DNA from: Nostoc foliaceum FACHB-393
Lineage (GTDB): Bacteria; Cyanobacteriota; Cyanobacteriia; Cyanobacteriales; Nostocaceae
Assembly (NCBI RefSeq): GCF_014698505.1
Contig: NZ_JACJTD010000002.1
Location: 1-64,000 of the forward strand
Length of the DNA: 64,000 nucleotides
Direction of reading: 5' to 3'
Both the position numbers and the translations under genes were made by a program. Positions 46,606 to 54,406 of this stretch are shown piece by piece. Below the pieces are notes generated by a model. It did no database searches and was not told the origin of the DNA. It worked only from the letters and a program-made list of their open reading frames with translations. Each line of letters begins with the position of its first letter. Positions within the stretch are counted from its first letter, which is position 1.

Positions 46606-47130
46606 ACAGCTTGTCAATTTGTTACCAAAACAGAAGCGGACGTTAAGAATAAAGTTGTTTTCGTTACCACAACTTGTCCGTTCGTCCACAACACAAGTTG
46701 TTTGGTTCAGAATGCTTATCCGTTGTTACAGAAAACTTGTCCGTTCGTCCACAACACAAGTTGTTTCGTCCAGAATGCTTGTCCGTTGTTACAGAAAACT
46801 TGTCTGTTCGTTCACAACACAAGTTGTTTTGTTCAGAACGCTTGTCTGTTGTTACAGAAAACTTGTCTGTTCGTTCAGAACACAACTTGTTTCGTCCAGA
46901 ATGCTTGTGTTTTTGTGACAAAACTTATGTCTTCGTTCACAACGCTTAAACAAAACTTATCAATTAAGTTATTTCGTTAAGAATGCTTATCTATTTGTGA
47001 CAACCTTTATGCGATCGTTAACAACGCTTAAGCAAAGCTTATCAATGAAGTGGTTTCGTTACCAGAGCTTATCTATTTGTGGCAAATGCTTATGCGATCG
47101 TTACCACAGCTTAAACAAAACTTATATATA
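46606..47130. repeat. Degenerate tandem repeat array, 21-bp period
   Basis: About 25 imperfect 21-bp units, e.g. cttgtccgttgttacagaaa, caagttgtttcgtccagaat and, further on, cttatctatttgtggcaaat, with a clear 63-bp higher-order unit over 46670-46910. Several frames stay open on both strands, producing false ORFs. The reverse complement (gtaacaacggacaag) resembles units of the array at 4600-4856 (gtaacacggaaacg). It occupies the spacer between the STAND gene and the RelE-type pair. Confidence 0.85.
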
Positions 47131-47171
47131 CAAGTCCTATACTATTAACAGCACAACTCAGATTCACGACA

Positions 47172-47411
47172 ATGAAAGCAATTGAAGTCAAGGGAACCGT
47201 GAACGAATGGGGTCAAATTTCTTTAGACAAGCCGTTGACTATAGCAAAACACAGCCGCGTCCGAGTCATTGTCTTAATCACGGAAGAGAATGAAGAGGAT
47301 GATGAACTTGTTGAGTCTGCCTGTGAAAGTTTTCGTCAAGGTTGGTACGATGCAATGACCGGAAATACTATACCTATATCTCAACTGTGGGAAGGTATTG
47401 ATGCAGAGTGA
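47172..47411 (+). CDS. Putative antitoxin of a RelE-type module
   Basis: 79-residue protein upstream of a RelE-like toxin, overlapping it by 11 nt. The N-terminal half (KAIEVKGTVNEWGQISLDKP, then RVRVIVLI) looks like a short beta-rich DNA-binding element of the AbrB/DUF2281 style. The acidic middle (EENEEDDELVESACESF) and C-terminal FRQGWYDAMTGNTIPISQLW probably wrap the toxin. It may be related to the RelN-type antitoxins described in Nostoc/Anabaena, which is only a guess. It is likely to repress its own promoter, as such antitoxins do. Confidence 0.75.
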   Translation: MKAIEVKGTVNEWGQISLDKPLTIAKHSRVRVIVLITEENEEDDELVESACESFRQGWYDAMTGNTIPISQLWEGIDAE

Positions 47412-47766
47412 ACCACCTTTGATTCAAGTCGAAGCCACTGCTAAATTTAAACGTAATCTGCGTATCTTAGCCAAAAAGTACCGGAATATTAGTAATGATA
47501 TTCAACCAATAATAGAACAACTGCAATCAGGAGAATTACCAGGAGACAAAATACCCGGAGTTGGATATACAATTTTTAAGCTACGGGCCAAAAATAGTGA
47601 TGTTCAAAAAGGTAAAAGTGGTGGGTATCGAGTAATTTATTATTTAAAGACAGATACAAATATTATTTTAGTAACCATCTACTCTAAATCTGAACAAGAA
47701 GACATTTCAGCAGAAGAAATTCAACAAATATTAGCTGATTTTAAGCAGCAACATCAAGGAGAATAG
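47401..47766 (+). CDS. RelE/ParE-family toxin
   Basis: 121 residues from the ATG at 47401, 11 nt inside the antitoxin gene. The RelE fold is visible: EATAKFKRNLRILAKKYRN (helix pair), KIPGVGYTIFKLRAKNSD, GKSGGYRVIYYLKTD (conserved G-x-R-hydrophobic strand), NIILVTIYSKSEQEDI and a final helix. The Lys/Arg/Tyr residues used by RelE to cut ribosome-bound mRNA could be K, R and Y in KSGGYRVIYYL and YSKSEQ. Overlap with the upstream gene supports a toxin-antitoxin operon. Confidence 0.87.
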   Translation: MQSEPPLIQVEATAKFKRNLRILAKKYRNISNDIQPIIEQLQSGELPGDKIPGVGYTIFKLRAKNSDVQKGKSGGYRVIYYLKTDTNIILVTIYSKSEQEDISAEEIQQILADFKQQHQGE

Positions 47767-47833
47767 ACTCGCTTCCTAAAATCCAAGGATAGAAAATGCT
47801 AAGATTCTAATCAAATATGGCATTTGCACAGCT

Positions 47834-48407
47834 ATGACAAGTACGCTGCATAAATCAATCTCCTTAGCAGAGTTCCTCAAACTGCCAGAAACAGAGCCTG
47901 CTAGTGAATTTATCGATGGTCGTATCTACCAGAAACCAATGCCGCAAGGCAAACATTCTCGGCTACAACTAAAACTTTGTAACGCAATTAGCCAAATAGC
48001 TGAAGAACAAGAAATTGCTTTGGCTTTTCCAGAATTACGCTGTACCTTTGGTGGACGTTCGATTGTACCAGACGTGAGTGTATTTGTTTGGGAACGCATT
48101 CCCTTTGATGCTAATGGGGAAATTTAAAATACCTTTGGTATTTATCCTGATTGGACAATTGAAATTATTTCACCAGAACAGAATACAACTAACGGTAATT
48201 ATAAATATTCTTCACTGTCTAAAACACGGTACTCGATTAGAGTGGTTAATCGATCCAGATGAACGCTTAATATTAGTATTTTTGCTAGGACAGCAACTTA
48301 TAGAGATGACTGGAGATGAAGTATTGCCTGTAGCTGAATTTTTGCAACTGATTTTAACAGTTACACAGGTTTTTGCATGGCTAAAACCAACAAAAGTCAA
48401 TTCATAA
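47834..48407 (+). pseudogene. Broken Uma2 family (DUF820) endonuclease gene
   Basis: The first part (MTSTLHKSISLAEFLKLPET, EFIDGRIYQKPMPQGKHSRLQ, GGRSIVPDVSVF) is a normal Uma2 N-terminus, with the acidic PDVSVF metal residue. The frame then meets TAA at 48125 but continues NTFGIYPDWTIEIISPEQN. After a frameshift near 48192 it goes on in another frame as ILHCLKHGTRLEWLIDPDER, VLPVAEFLQLILTVTQVFAWL to 48407. One nonsense change plus one frameshift show that the gene is dead. Uma2 copies are numerous in Nostoc. Confidence 0.85.
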
Positions 48408-48495
48408 AATGATTAATATTCAGTTAAAAGATGTAAGACTAATATCCCAGAGTTTTTGAATTTTAAAATAAATTCGCAAATAGTTTAAATACGAA

Positions 48496-48523
48496 GCCCG
48501 CTCAGACTTCTCTCTGCGCGGGC
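48496..48523. terminator. GC-rich hairpin
   Basis: GCCCGC (48496-48501) and GCGGGC (48518-48523) can pair around a 16-nt loop, followed by AAATTAT. It lies between the Uma2 remnant and the 3' end of the DUF427 gene and could serve either. Confidence 0.35.
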
Positions 48524-48600
48524 AAATTATCTTATGTATGGGCAATTAGCTGGACATAATATCAATGTCCCTGAAACTAAAATACTTTCAGGAACCCTTA

Positions 48601-48885
48601 TTAAGCCTCAACTTTTACACCCTTCCAGAAGGCGACATAACCCTCAATATTCTTAGCTTTCTCCTTAGCACTGGGATAGTACCAAGCAGCATCTTTGTTG
48701 ATTTGTCCATCCACGTCGATACTGTAGTAGCTAGCGACACCTTTCCAGGGACAAGTGGTGTGAGTATTGCTTTCTGTGAAATACTGCTTGTTAATGGTGT
48801 CAACAGGGAAATAATGGTTGCCTTCCACAACTACGGTATTATCGCTCTCGGCTAAAACTGCGCCATTCCAAATTGCTTTCGGCAT
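48601..48885 (-). CDS. DUF427 family protein
   Basis: 94 residues from the ATG at 48885, the family's normal length; the earlier in-frame start at 48912 adds nine non-conserved residues. Typical features are MPKAIWNGAVLAESD at the N-terminus, VEGNHYFPVDTI, TTCPWKGVASYYSIDVDG with the conserved CPWKG, and AAWYYPSAKEKAKNIEGYVAF. DUF427 is a small beta-barrel family, widespread and uncharacterised, probably binding a small ligand. It is a single-gene unit. Confidence 0.92.
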   Translation of the reverse strand: MPKAIWNGAVLAESDNTVVVEGNHYFPVDTINKQYFTESNTHTTCPWKGVASYYSIDVDGQINKDAAWYYPSAKEKAKNIEGYVAFWKGVKVEA

Positions 48886-49324
48886 AAGTGAGTTTGCAAA
48901 TAAACTATACACTTAACATTTTGACACGTTCAGCTTATTTTATCCTCCTTAACGGCTAACTTACACCAGAGTTTATCCAAGCTCAAATGAATGGTAAGTA
49001 AAGTTGAGAGAAAACTTGGCAATGTCAGTATTAATTACAATCAATTTTATTTATCCAATTAAGAATTAAAAGTATTTGCTTTTGTCAGAAAGATTTTCTA
49101 GCATATTGGTATGCAAAGTTAATTAGCCAAAACCCAGTTGGATTTTAGTTTATAGCCTAAAGTAAAAAAAATTTAGAAGAGAATATCATCATTACATATA
49201 TGTGAGCGATCGCACCTTCGATAAACGCTGGCAAACAATTCATTTTATGTGGTTGAAATTGCCAAAAAATAGGATTTGATTACTAGATAAAACTAATTAA
49301 CCTAGTTCAAATGAGGAAAAATTT
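48886..49324. other. Intergenic region, no gene seen
   Basis: AT-rich spacer of about 440 nt between two divergently read genes. It should hold both promoters. I see no ORF with protein character and only one HIP1-like GCGATCGC (49206). An AGTTCAAATGAGGAAAAA segment just before 49325 gives a plausible ribosome site (GAGG) for the downstream gene. Confidence 0.45.
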
Positions 49325-49729
49325 ATGAAACTTATAAACTTGATCAATTCTGCGCTTATCGTTGCTTGTATTGCTTTTATACCTGAAATTGTTGGCGCTC
49401 AAACAGTTAATACTAACAATAGTAGCGGACAACTCAACACAGATGTTAACTCTAATACTTTACATGCTAATTCCACAAAGGCCAGCTATCTCCAACCTTT
49501 CAATACTGCCTTTCTAGCTTATCAAGGTTATTTTAAAGAGCAGGGTATTCCCAGTGGGAGCGCTTTAGTATTTAAATACCAAACAGGAAACCTGACTGCA
49601 AAAGATGTAGTTCAGGCTGCTATCAAAGCTCACAAATTACCAGCACAAGTTTTGAATGATCCAGGTTATCTTAATGCGGTCGAGTCGCAATTGACATCAC
49701 TCAGCAATCCTAGCGATTCAGATTACTAA
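49325..49729 (+). CDS. Secreted hypothetical protein
   Basis: 134 residues. A clear Sec signal peptide occupies residues 1-25 (KLINLINSALIVACIAFI, cut likely after VGAQ or VGA). The mature protein has an Asn/Ser-rich start, then a conserved-looking helical core: YLQPFNTAFLAYQGYFKEQG, FKYQTGNLTAKDVVQAAI and LPAQVLNDPGYLNAVESQL. No catalytic motif is seen. It stands alone. The family is not recognised; similar short secreted proteins occur in other Nostocales, in my recollection. Confidence 0.75.
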   Translation: MKLINLINSALIVACIAFIPEIVGAQTVNTNNSSGQLNTDVNSNTLHANSTKASYLQPFNTAFLAYQGYFKEQGIPSGSALVFKYQTGNLTAKDVVQAAIKAHKLPAQVLNDPGYLNAVESQLTSLSNPSDSDY

Positions 49730-50419
49730 GTACAGGTTTGACAAAGTTTGTAACTGATTTATAGCCTTTCTTGACCTACTAAGGTATGTTGTCGGTTTTT
49801 ACACCAAAAAATTATTTTCATCCTTAGTGGGTGGATAGTGTTTGGATTCATGCCTTTTTCTTAGCCTGTTTGGCTTTGAAAGAGGTTTTTGGTTTTTCTG
49901 GAAATTAGTCATCATCTTTAGCCTGCCTAATACCTATCTCAATCAAAAAAGCTAAATAATTAAATTAACAAGCATAACAGCAGAGTTATATTCTGTGTAT
50001 AAAGATACTTATTGTTAAACTTTTGGTATCATTTCTAGAGTACTTAAACTTTGTTTTCATGCCTTGTATTCAAGTCGATGTTAAAATTCCACCTCATCTT
50101 CATAAAAAGCCAGCTGTTTATGCTGCTAAGGCTGAGGCATTTAAATCTGAGGCAATTATGAACGCTCTTAATCATTGCCGTGATTATACTGAGGATGTGC
50201 CAAATCCTTGTTATTAGAGGCAGAAATAGCCATCATCTCTGACATCAAACAAGTCAAACTATTTATATTTCTACGCCACAACAATCACTACCTGTTTGAT
50301 GAGGAGTTTAATTCAGGATTGGTCACATTTGTCAATAGTTTTTTCTTTTATCTACGAATGCAGGTAAAAGAACTAGGCTGTGATTGGTTTATTATTCTCA
50401 GATTAATTTAGTTCTAACC
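49730..50419. other. Spacer upstream of kamA with a possible small gene
   Basis: 690 nt. The only candidate coding region is 50059-50217 (listed separately). A second ORF (50208-50411) begins with TTG inside the end of that one, has no ribosome site and no family features, and is not accepted. No terminator or repeat of note was seen apart from AT-rich DNA. Confidence 0.45.
50059..50217 (+). CDS. Possible small protein upstream of lysine aminomutase
   Basis: 52 codons from the ATG at 50059 (MPCIQVDVKIPPHLHKKPA, then VYAAKAEAFKSEAIMNAL, ending DVPNPCY). It is hydrophilic, with seven lysines and three cysteines, and has no signal peptide. There is no good Shine-Dalgarno sequence. It lies about 200 nt before a radical SAM aminomutase and an ATP-grasp ligase, so it could be a substrate peptide, a fragment of a lost gene, or chance. 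Low confidence. Confidence 0.3.
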   Translation: MPCIQVDVKIPPHLHKKPAVYAAKAEAFKSEAIMNALNHCRDYTEDVPNPCY

Positions 50420-51580
50420 ATGATCAAAAACACTATTCTAGAGCCTCTAGTTACCAATGTTCGGTGTGAAGAAATTTGTCAGATTTTAGGAGAGACTTAC
50501 AATCAAGAACGCTGGAACGATTGGCGCTGGCAAATGCGTCATCGGTTGACTAAGCTGGAACATTTTCAGAAGTTATTAAGGCTTAGTGCTACTGAAGAAC
50601 AGGGACTTTTAATCGCACCAGAGAAGTTTGCTGTAGCCGTAACCCCATACTTTGCATCACTACTTGATCCAGAAGATCCGCTTTGCCCGCTACGGTTACA
50701 AGTCATTCCACGCCAAGAAGAACTAATAGTTAGTACAGCAGACATGGTAGATCCATGCGGTGAAGATAACGATACTCCAGTGCCAGGACTGGTACACCGC
50801 TACCCTGACCGGGTGTTGCTGCTTGCTCTAGACACATGCGCTGCTTATTGTCGTTACTGCACCCGCTCTCGTTTGGTGAGCCAAGGTGAGATGTACCCAG
50901 TAACCCGGCGCTTGGATGCGATCGTCGCTTACCTAGAAGAACACACCGAGATCCGTGATGTGCTAATTTCTGGTGGTGATCCTTTGTTGATGTCTGATGA
51001 ACCTTTAGATAATTTGCTTGGGCGGTTACGTGCCATTGAGCATATTGAATTTATTCGGATTGGTTCTCGTGTGCCGAGTTTCTTACCACAGCGAATTACA
51101 CCGCAACTGGTTGCTTTGCTCCGCAAGCATCGTGTGTGGCTGTCTTTGCATTTTTGTCATGTCCGAGAACTTACCCCAGAAGTGGCGCAAGCTTGCGATC
51201 GCCTAGCTGATGGTGGTATTCCTCTAGGTAGTCAAACTGTGCTTTTAAAAGGTGTGAATGACTCTGAAAAAGCTCTCAAGAATCTGTTTCACGGTCTTCT
51301 GAAGCTGCGTGTACGTCCCTATTATCTTTACCAATGCGACCCAGTTGTTGGCACCGCACATCTGCGAACGAGTGTTCAAACAGGGCTTGATTTAATTTCT
51401 AAATTGCGTGGTCATACTACTGGCTACGCTGTACCAACTTATGTAATTGATGCCCCTGGCGGCGGTGGTAAAGTTCCAATTCAAGCCGAAACTCTAGTTG
51501 CTTATGAGAAGGGCACAGCTACAGTGCGAAATTGGGCAGGTGAGACATACACTTATGTAGATCCTGTGGAGCAGGGCTAA
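50420..51580 (+). CDS. kamA: Lysine 2,3-aminomutase (KamA family radical SAM)
   Basis: 386 residues from the ATG at 50420. The radical SAM cluster motif is CAAYCRYC (C140, C144, C147). The PLP Lys is in APGGGGKVP (K351), and the two Asp residues that hold the substrate lysine are D307 (YQCDPVVGTAHLRT) and D344 (YVIDAPGG). These equal K337, D293 and D330 of the clostridial enzyme with a constant offset of 14. The protein thus has the full set for converting L-lysine to beta-lysine and is not the shorter EpmB type. An ATP-grasp ligase gene follows after 99 nt and may use the product. Confidence 0.9.
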   Translation: MIKNTILEPLVTNVRCEEICQILGETYNQERWNDWRWQMRHRLTKLEHFQKLLRLSATEEQGLLIAPEKFAVAVTPYFASLLDPEDPLCPLRLQVIPRQEELIVSTADMVDPCGEDNDTPVPGLVHRYPDRVLLLALDTCAAYCRYCTRSRLVSQGEMYPVTRRLDAIVAYLEEHTEIRDVLISGGDPLLMSDEPLDNLLGRLRAIEHIEFIRIGSRVPSFLPQRITPQLVALLRKHRVWLSLHFCHVRELTPEVAQACDRLADGGIPLGSQTVLLKGVNDSEKALKNLFHGLLKLRVRPYYLYQCDPVVGTAHLRTSVQTGLDLISKLRGHTTGYAVPTYVIDAPGGGGKVPIQAETLVAYEKGTATVRNWAGETYTYVDPVEQG

Positions 51581-51679
51581 CACTATATAGTTGATCGCCA
51601 CGACAAATCTCCTGTATGGTTTGATATTGTTGATCAGATATCTTCGCTTCATTGAGGATTTAGTAATCTTCATTCCTCA

Positions 51680-52735
51680 ATGAAGATACCTAATTTGTAC
51701 ATTAAAGCTAACAGCGAAAGCTTTTTCACTGGGAATTATAAGGCTATGGGGTTATTAATTGGTCTGTGTTATGACTTGAAGGCAGACTACCTTCAGGCTG
51801 GTTTCAGTGCATCTGAAGTCATGGAGTTCGACGATGAAGAAACTATCATCGGGTTGGAAGATGCACTATTTCAGTTAGGTCATCAATTTGAACGTGTCGG
51901 CAATGGTAGAGAACTGGCTCTGCGTTTGGCAAAAGGCGATCGCTGGGATCTGGTTTTCAATATTGCTGAGGGTTTGCAGGGTCGCTCCCGTGAAGCCCAA
52001 GTCCCGGCAGTCTGCGAATTATTTGCTCAACCTTACACCTTTTCCGATCCGCTCACCTGCGCCTTAACGCTAGATAAGGCACTTGCTAAAAGGGTGGTGC
52101 GCGATCGCGGTTTGCCTACAGCTCCCTTTGAAGTTGTGAGTACTACCGCAGAAGCAGCAGCCGTGTCGCTGCCAATGCCAGTTTTCCTCAAGCCTGTGGC
52201 GGAGGGCAGTTCTAAAGGGGTAACTGAGCGTTCTCTTGTCAAAGAACGCGAGGGGCTAGTCAATACTTATCAAATGTTACGCGAACTTTTTCAGCAGTCC
52301 GTACTCGTAGAAACCTTTCTTCCCGGTCGAGAAGTAACAGTGGGCATTATTGGTAACGGTAGCAACTCACAGGTAGTAGGTGTGATGGAAGTAATTTTTA
52401 CAGGACAAACTGAAGCTTTCGCTTATACCACTCTTAATAAAGATGAGTATCTAGAACGGGTATCTTATCGTTTACTCATAGATCCCGAACCACTGGCAGC
52501 ACAGGCAAGGCAACTAGCATTGGATGTTTACCATACTCTTGGTTGCCGTGACGCTGCCCGCGTGGATCTGCGCTGCGATGCTAGTGGTGTGTTGCAGTTT
52601 ATGGAGGTTAACCCACTGCCAGGACTACACCATATCCGCTCAGACCTGGTAATTATGGGACGTTTGGGTGGTGTGACATACACAGAAATCATTGCTGAAA
52701 TTGTCGAGTCTGCATGGCAAAGGTACAAATGCTGA
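51680..52735 (+). CDS. ATP-grasp ligase, D-Ala-D-Ala ligase-like
   Basis: 351-residue ATP-grasp enzyme of the D-alanine-D-alanine ligase fold. It has the N-domain segment LVFNIAEGLQGRSREAQVPA (as in Ddl NxxEG), LTLDKALAKRVVRDRGLPT, the grasp strand PVFLKPVAEGSSKGV, VETFLPGREVTVGIIGNG and the metal-binding end FMEVNPLPGLH. The first 50 residues differ from Ddl proteins. True Ddl normally sits with murC or ftsQ genes; here the partner is lysine aminomutase, so joining beta-lysine to another amino acid is a plausible role. The substrate is not shown by the sequence. Confidence 0.82.
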   Translation: MKIPNLYIKANSESFFTGNYKAMGLLIGLCYDLKADYLQAGFSASEVMEFDDEETIIGLEDALFQLGHQFERVGNGRELALRLAKGDRWDLVFNIAEGLQGRSREAQVPAVCELFAQPYTFSDPLTCALTLDKALAKRVVRDRGLPTAPFEVVSTTAEAAAVSLPMPVFLKPVAEGSSKGVTERSLVKEREGLVNTYQMLRELFQQSVLVETFLPGREVTVGIIGNGSNSQVVGVMEVIFTGQTEAFAYTTLNKDEYLERVSYRLLIDPEPLAAQARQLALDVYHTLGCRDAARVDLRCDASGVLQFMEVNPLPGLHHIRSDLVIMGRLGGVTYTEIIAEIVESAWQRYKC

Positions 52736-52750
52736 AATTTTTAGGGCTGT

Positions 52751-54127
52751 TCAAGCAGACTCAATCTCAGAAGTCAAAAGATAAAAACGCCAAGTTAAAA
52801 GCACTGCACCCATAAGTAGCCCTAGTACTAAACCCAACCATAAACCTATAGCACCCCAGCCTAAAGTGAATGTCATCAGATAGCCACCACCTAGACCTAC
52901 ACCCCAGTAAGCGAACATAGTTATTAACACTGGCACTTTGGTGTCTTTCAACCCGATTAATGCACCAGCAGCAATAGTCTGAATACTATAAAATATCTGG
53001 ACTAATGCCCCCACGGCTAGGAAAGAAGTTGCCGTTTTAACGATCTCGATATTATCCAGATTACTGGTGTCCAAATACATTGCCACAATATAGTTGGGAA
53101 ACAGCCAAAAAATTAGTGCCACAATGCTCACAATGGGGGTAACAAGCGCAATGCAGATAAATCCTGCTCTGCTTGCACCCCTAAGATCATTTTGTCCTCT
53201 CAACTGTCCCACTCTCATCGTGATGGCATAGGAAATACCTATAGAAACCGTTTCGACAAAACTTTCTGTCTCAACAGTAATTTCATGGGCTGCTAACGTC
53301 TCTGTCCCAAACCACCCCATCATTAAAGCAGTGGCAGTGAATACTCCAATTTCTGCTCCATACTGCAACCCCAAGAACCATCCAGTTTGAAAGATATCTA
53401 TAAACATATCTTTATCGAACTGGTGCAGAGCGCGATCAAGCTGGTAATCTTTAAAGTAGTTATCAAAGCAAATCCAACTGGCGGCGGCGATAAAATTCAG
53501 CCAAAAAATGAGTGTACTTGCCCAACCTATACCGGCTAAACCAAGGGCTGGTAAACCAAATTTACCGAACATTAGCACGTAATTAGCAGCCGCATTCAAT
53601 AATAGTCCAGCTACCGTAATTACTGTTAGAAATTGAGGACGATTGAGCGCAGAGCTAACTTCTTTTAAGATACAGAAACCGAGTGCAGCAGGAAAACCCC
53701 AAACAATAGACCGCAAATATGTTTGAGCTAATAAAACATTGCTTTCTTCTTGACCAGTCAGCAGCAGCATATAGTCAAAGTGCCAAATGATAAACATCAC
53801 AGGCAAGCACATGGTTACAGCTAACCAAATTCCTTGGCCGGTAGCTCGGCGAACTTGGTCTATCTTTCCTGCACCAAAGGCATTTGCGACACTCACACCT
53901 GCTGCTGAAAGAATAGAACGACAAATGGAAGCTAAGGTAGAAAAGGTAACAGCACCTAAAGCACCTGCTGCTAGGGCTTGGCTGTTAAGTAAGCCCATCA
54001 TCACCCCATCCAATAAAGGAATGCCCGCTTCTAATATTTGAGTAATTACCAGAGGAACTGCCAATTGCAGGCAGGCTTGGATTTCTAATATCAGTTCTGA
54101 CTTAAATTCTTTTGAAGTTAACTCCAT
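52751..54127 (-). CDS. MATE family multidrug/metabolite exporter
   Basis: 458-residue cation-coupled exporter with twelve membrane spans in two six-helix halves. Family features are LAVPLVITQILEAGIPLLDG in TM1, MGLLNSQALAAGALGAVTF in TM2, VSVANAFGAGKIDQVRRA in loop 2-3 and the equivalent ISYAITMRVGQLRGQNDLRG in the second half. It is convergent with the kamA/ATP-grasp pair, ending 15 nt from the ligase stop. Export of their product is possible but not implied by a shared operon. Confidence 0.92.
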   Translation of the reverse strand: MELTSKEFKSELILEIQACLQLAVPLVITQILEAGIPLLDGVMMGLLNSQALAAGALGAVTFSTLASICRSILSAAGVSVANAFGAGKIDQVRRATGQGIWLAVTMCLPVMFIIWHFDYMLLLTGQEESNVLLAQTYLRSIVWGFPAALGFCILKEVSSALNRPQFLTVITVAGLLLNAAANYVLMFGKFGLPALGLAGIGWASTLIFWLNFIAAASWICFDNYFKDYQLDRALHQFDKDMFIDIFQTGWFLGLQYGAEIGVFTATALMMGWFGTETLAAHEITVETESFVETVSIGISYAITMRVGQLRGQNDLRGASRAGFICIALVTPIVSIVALIFWLFPNYIVAMYLDTSNLDNIEIVKTATSFLAVGALVQIFYSIQTIAAGALIGLKDTKVPVLITMFAYWGVGLGGGYLMTFTLGWGAIGLWLGLVLGLLMGAVLLTWRFYLLTSEIESA

Positions 54128-54406
54128 TGGGGCACAGAAATTAAGGATGGCGCGAAAAAAGTAACATTTAATATATTAAGATATATTAATACCTAAGCCG
54201 CGCTCAACTTAAGCTGTGAACAGTGAAATAAGCGATCGCCTGACCCTCTCAACAGAAAAAACCGCGTAGGCGCAGACTAACCTAGGCATCGCCCCACTTA
54301 ACTATGTGTAAAATTTTGCATTTGAGCTAGAGATGAGGAGAAGTAAAATTGTATATGTGCTTTCCCTGCTCCTCTGCTCTGTACTTGCTCATTCGATTGA
54401 GTAAAA

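Noticed and set aside
46619-47185. Four overlapping ORFs on both strands after the STAND gene
   Set aside because: All arise from a 21-bp-period array. Open frames on both strands and lack of ribosome sites indicate non-coding repeat DNA.
50208-50411. Plus-strand ORF of 67 codons before kamA
   Set aside because: TTG start without a ribosome site, hydrophobic low-complexity content, and no family resemblance.
50420-51580. EpmB-type aminomutase acting on elongation factor P
   Set aside because: EpmB enzymes are shorter and come with EpmA. This protein has the full substrate-lysine site and no epmA nearby.
51680-52735. Naming the ATP-grasp gene ddl
   Set aside because: The first 50 residues differ from Ddl and the neighbour is lysine aminomutase, so cell-wall function is not supported.
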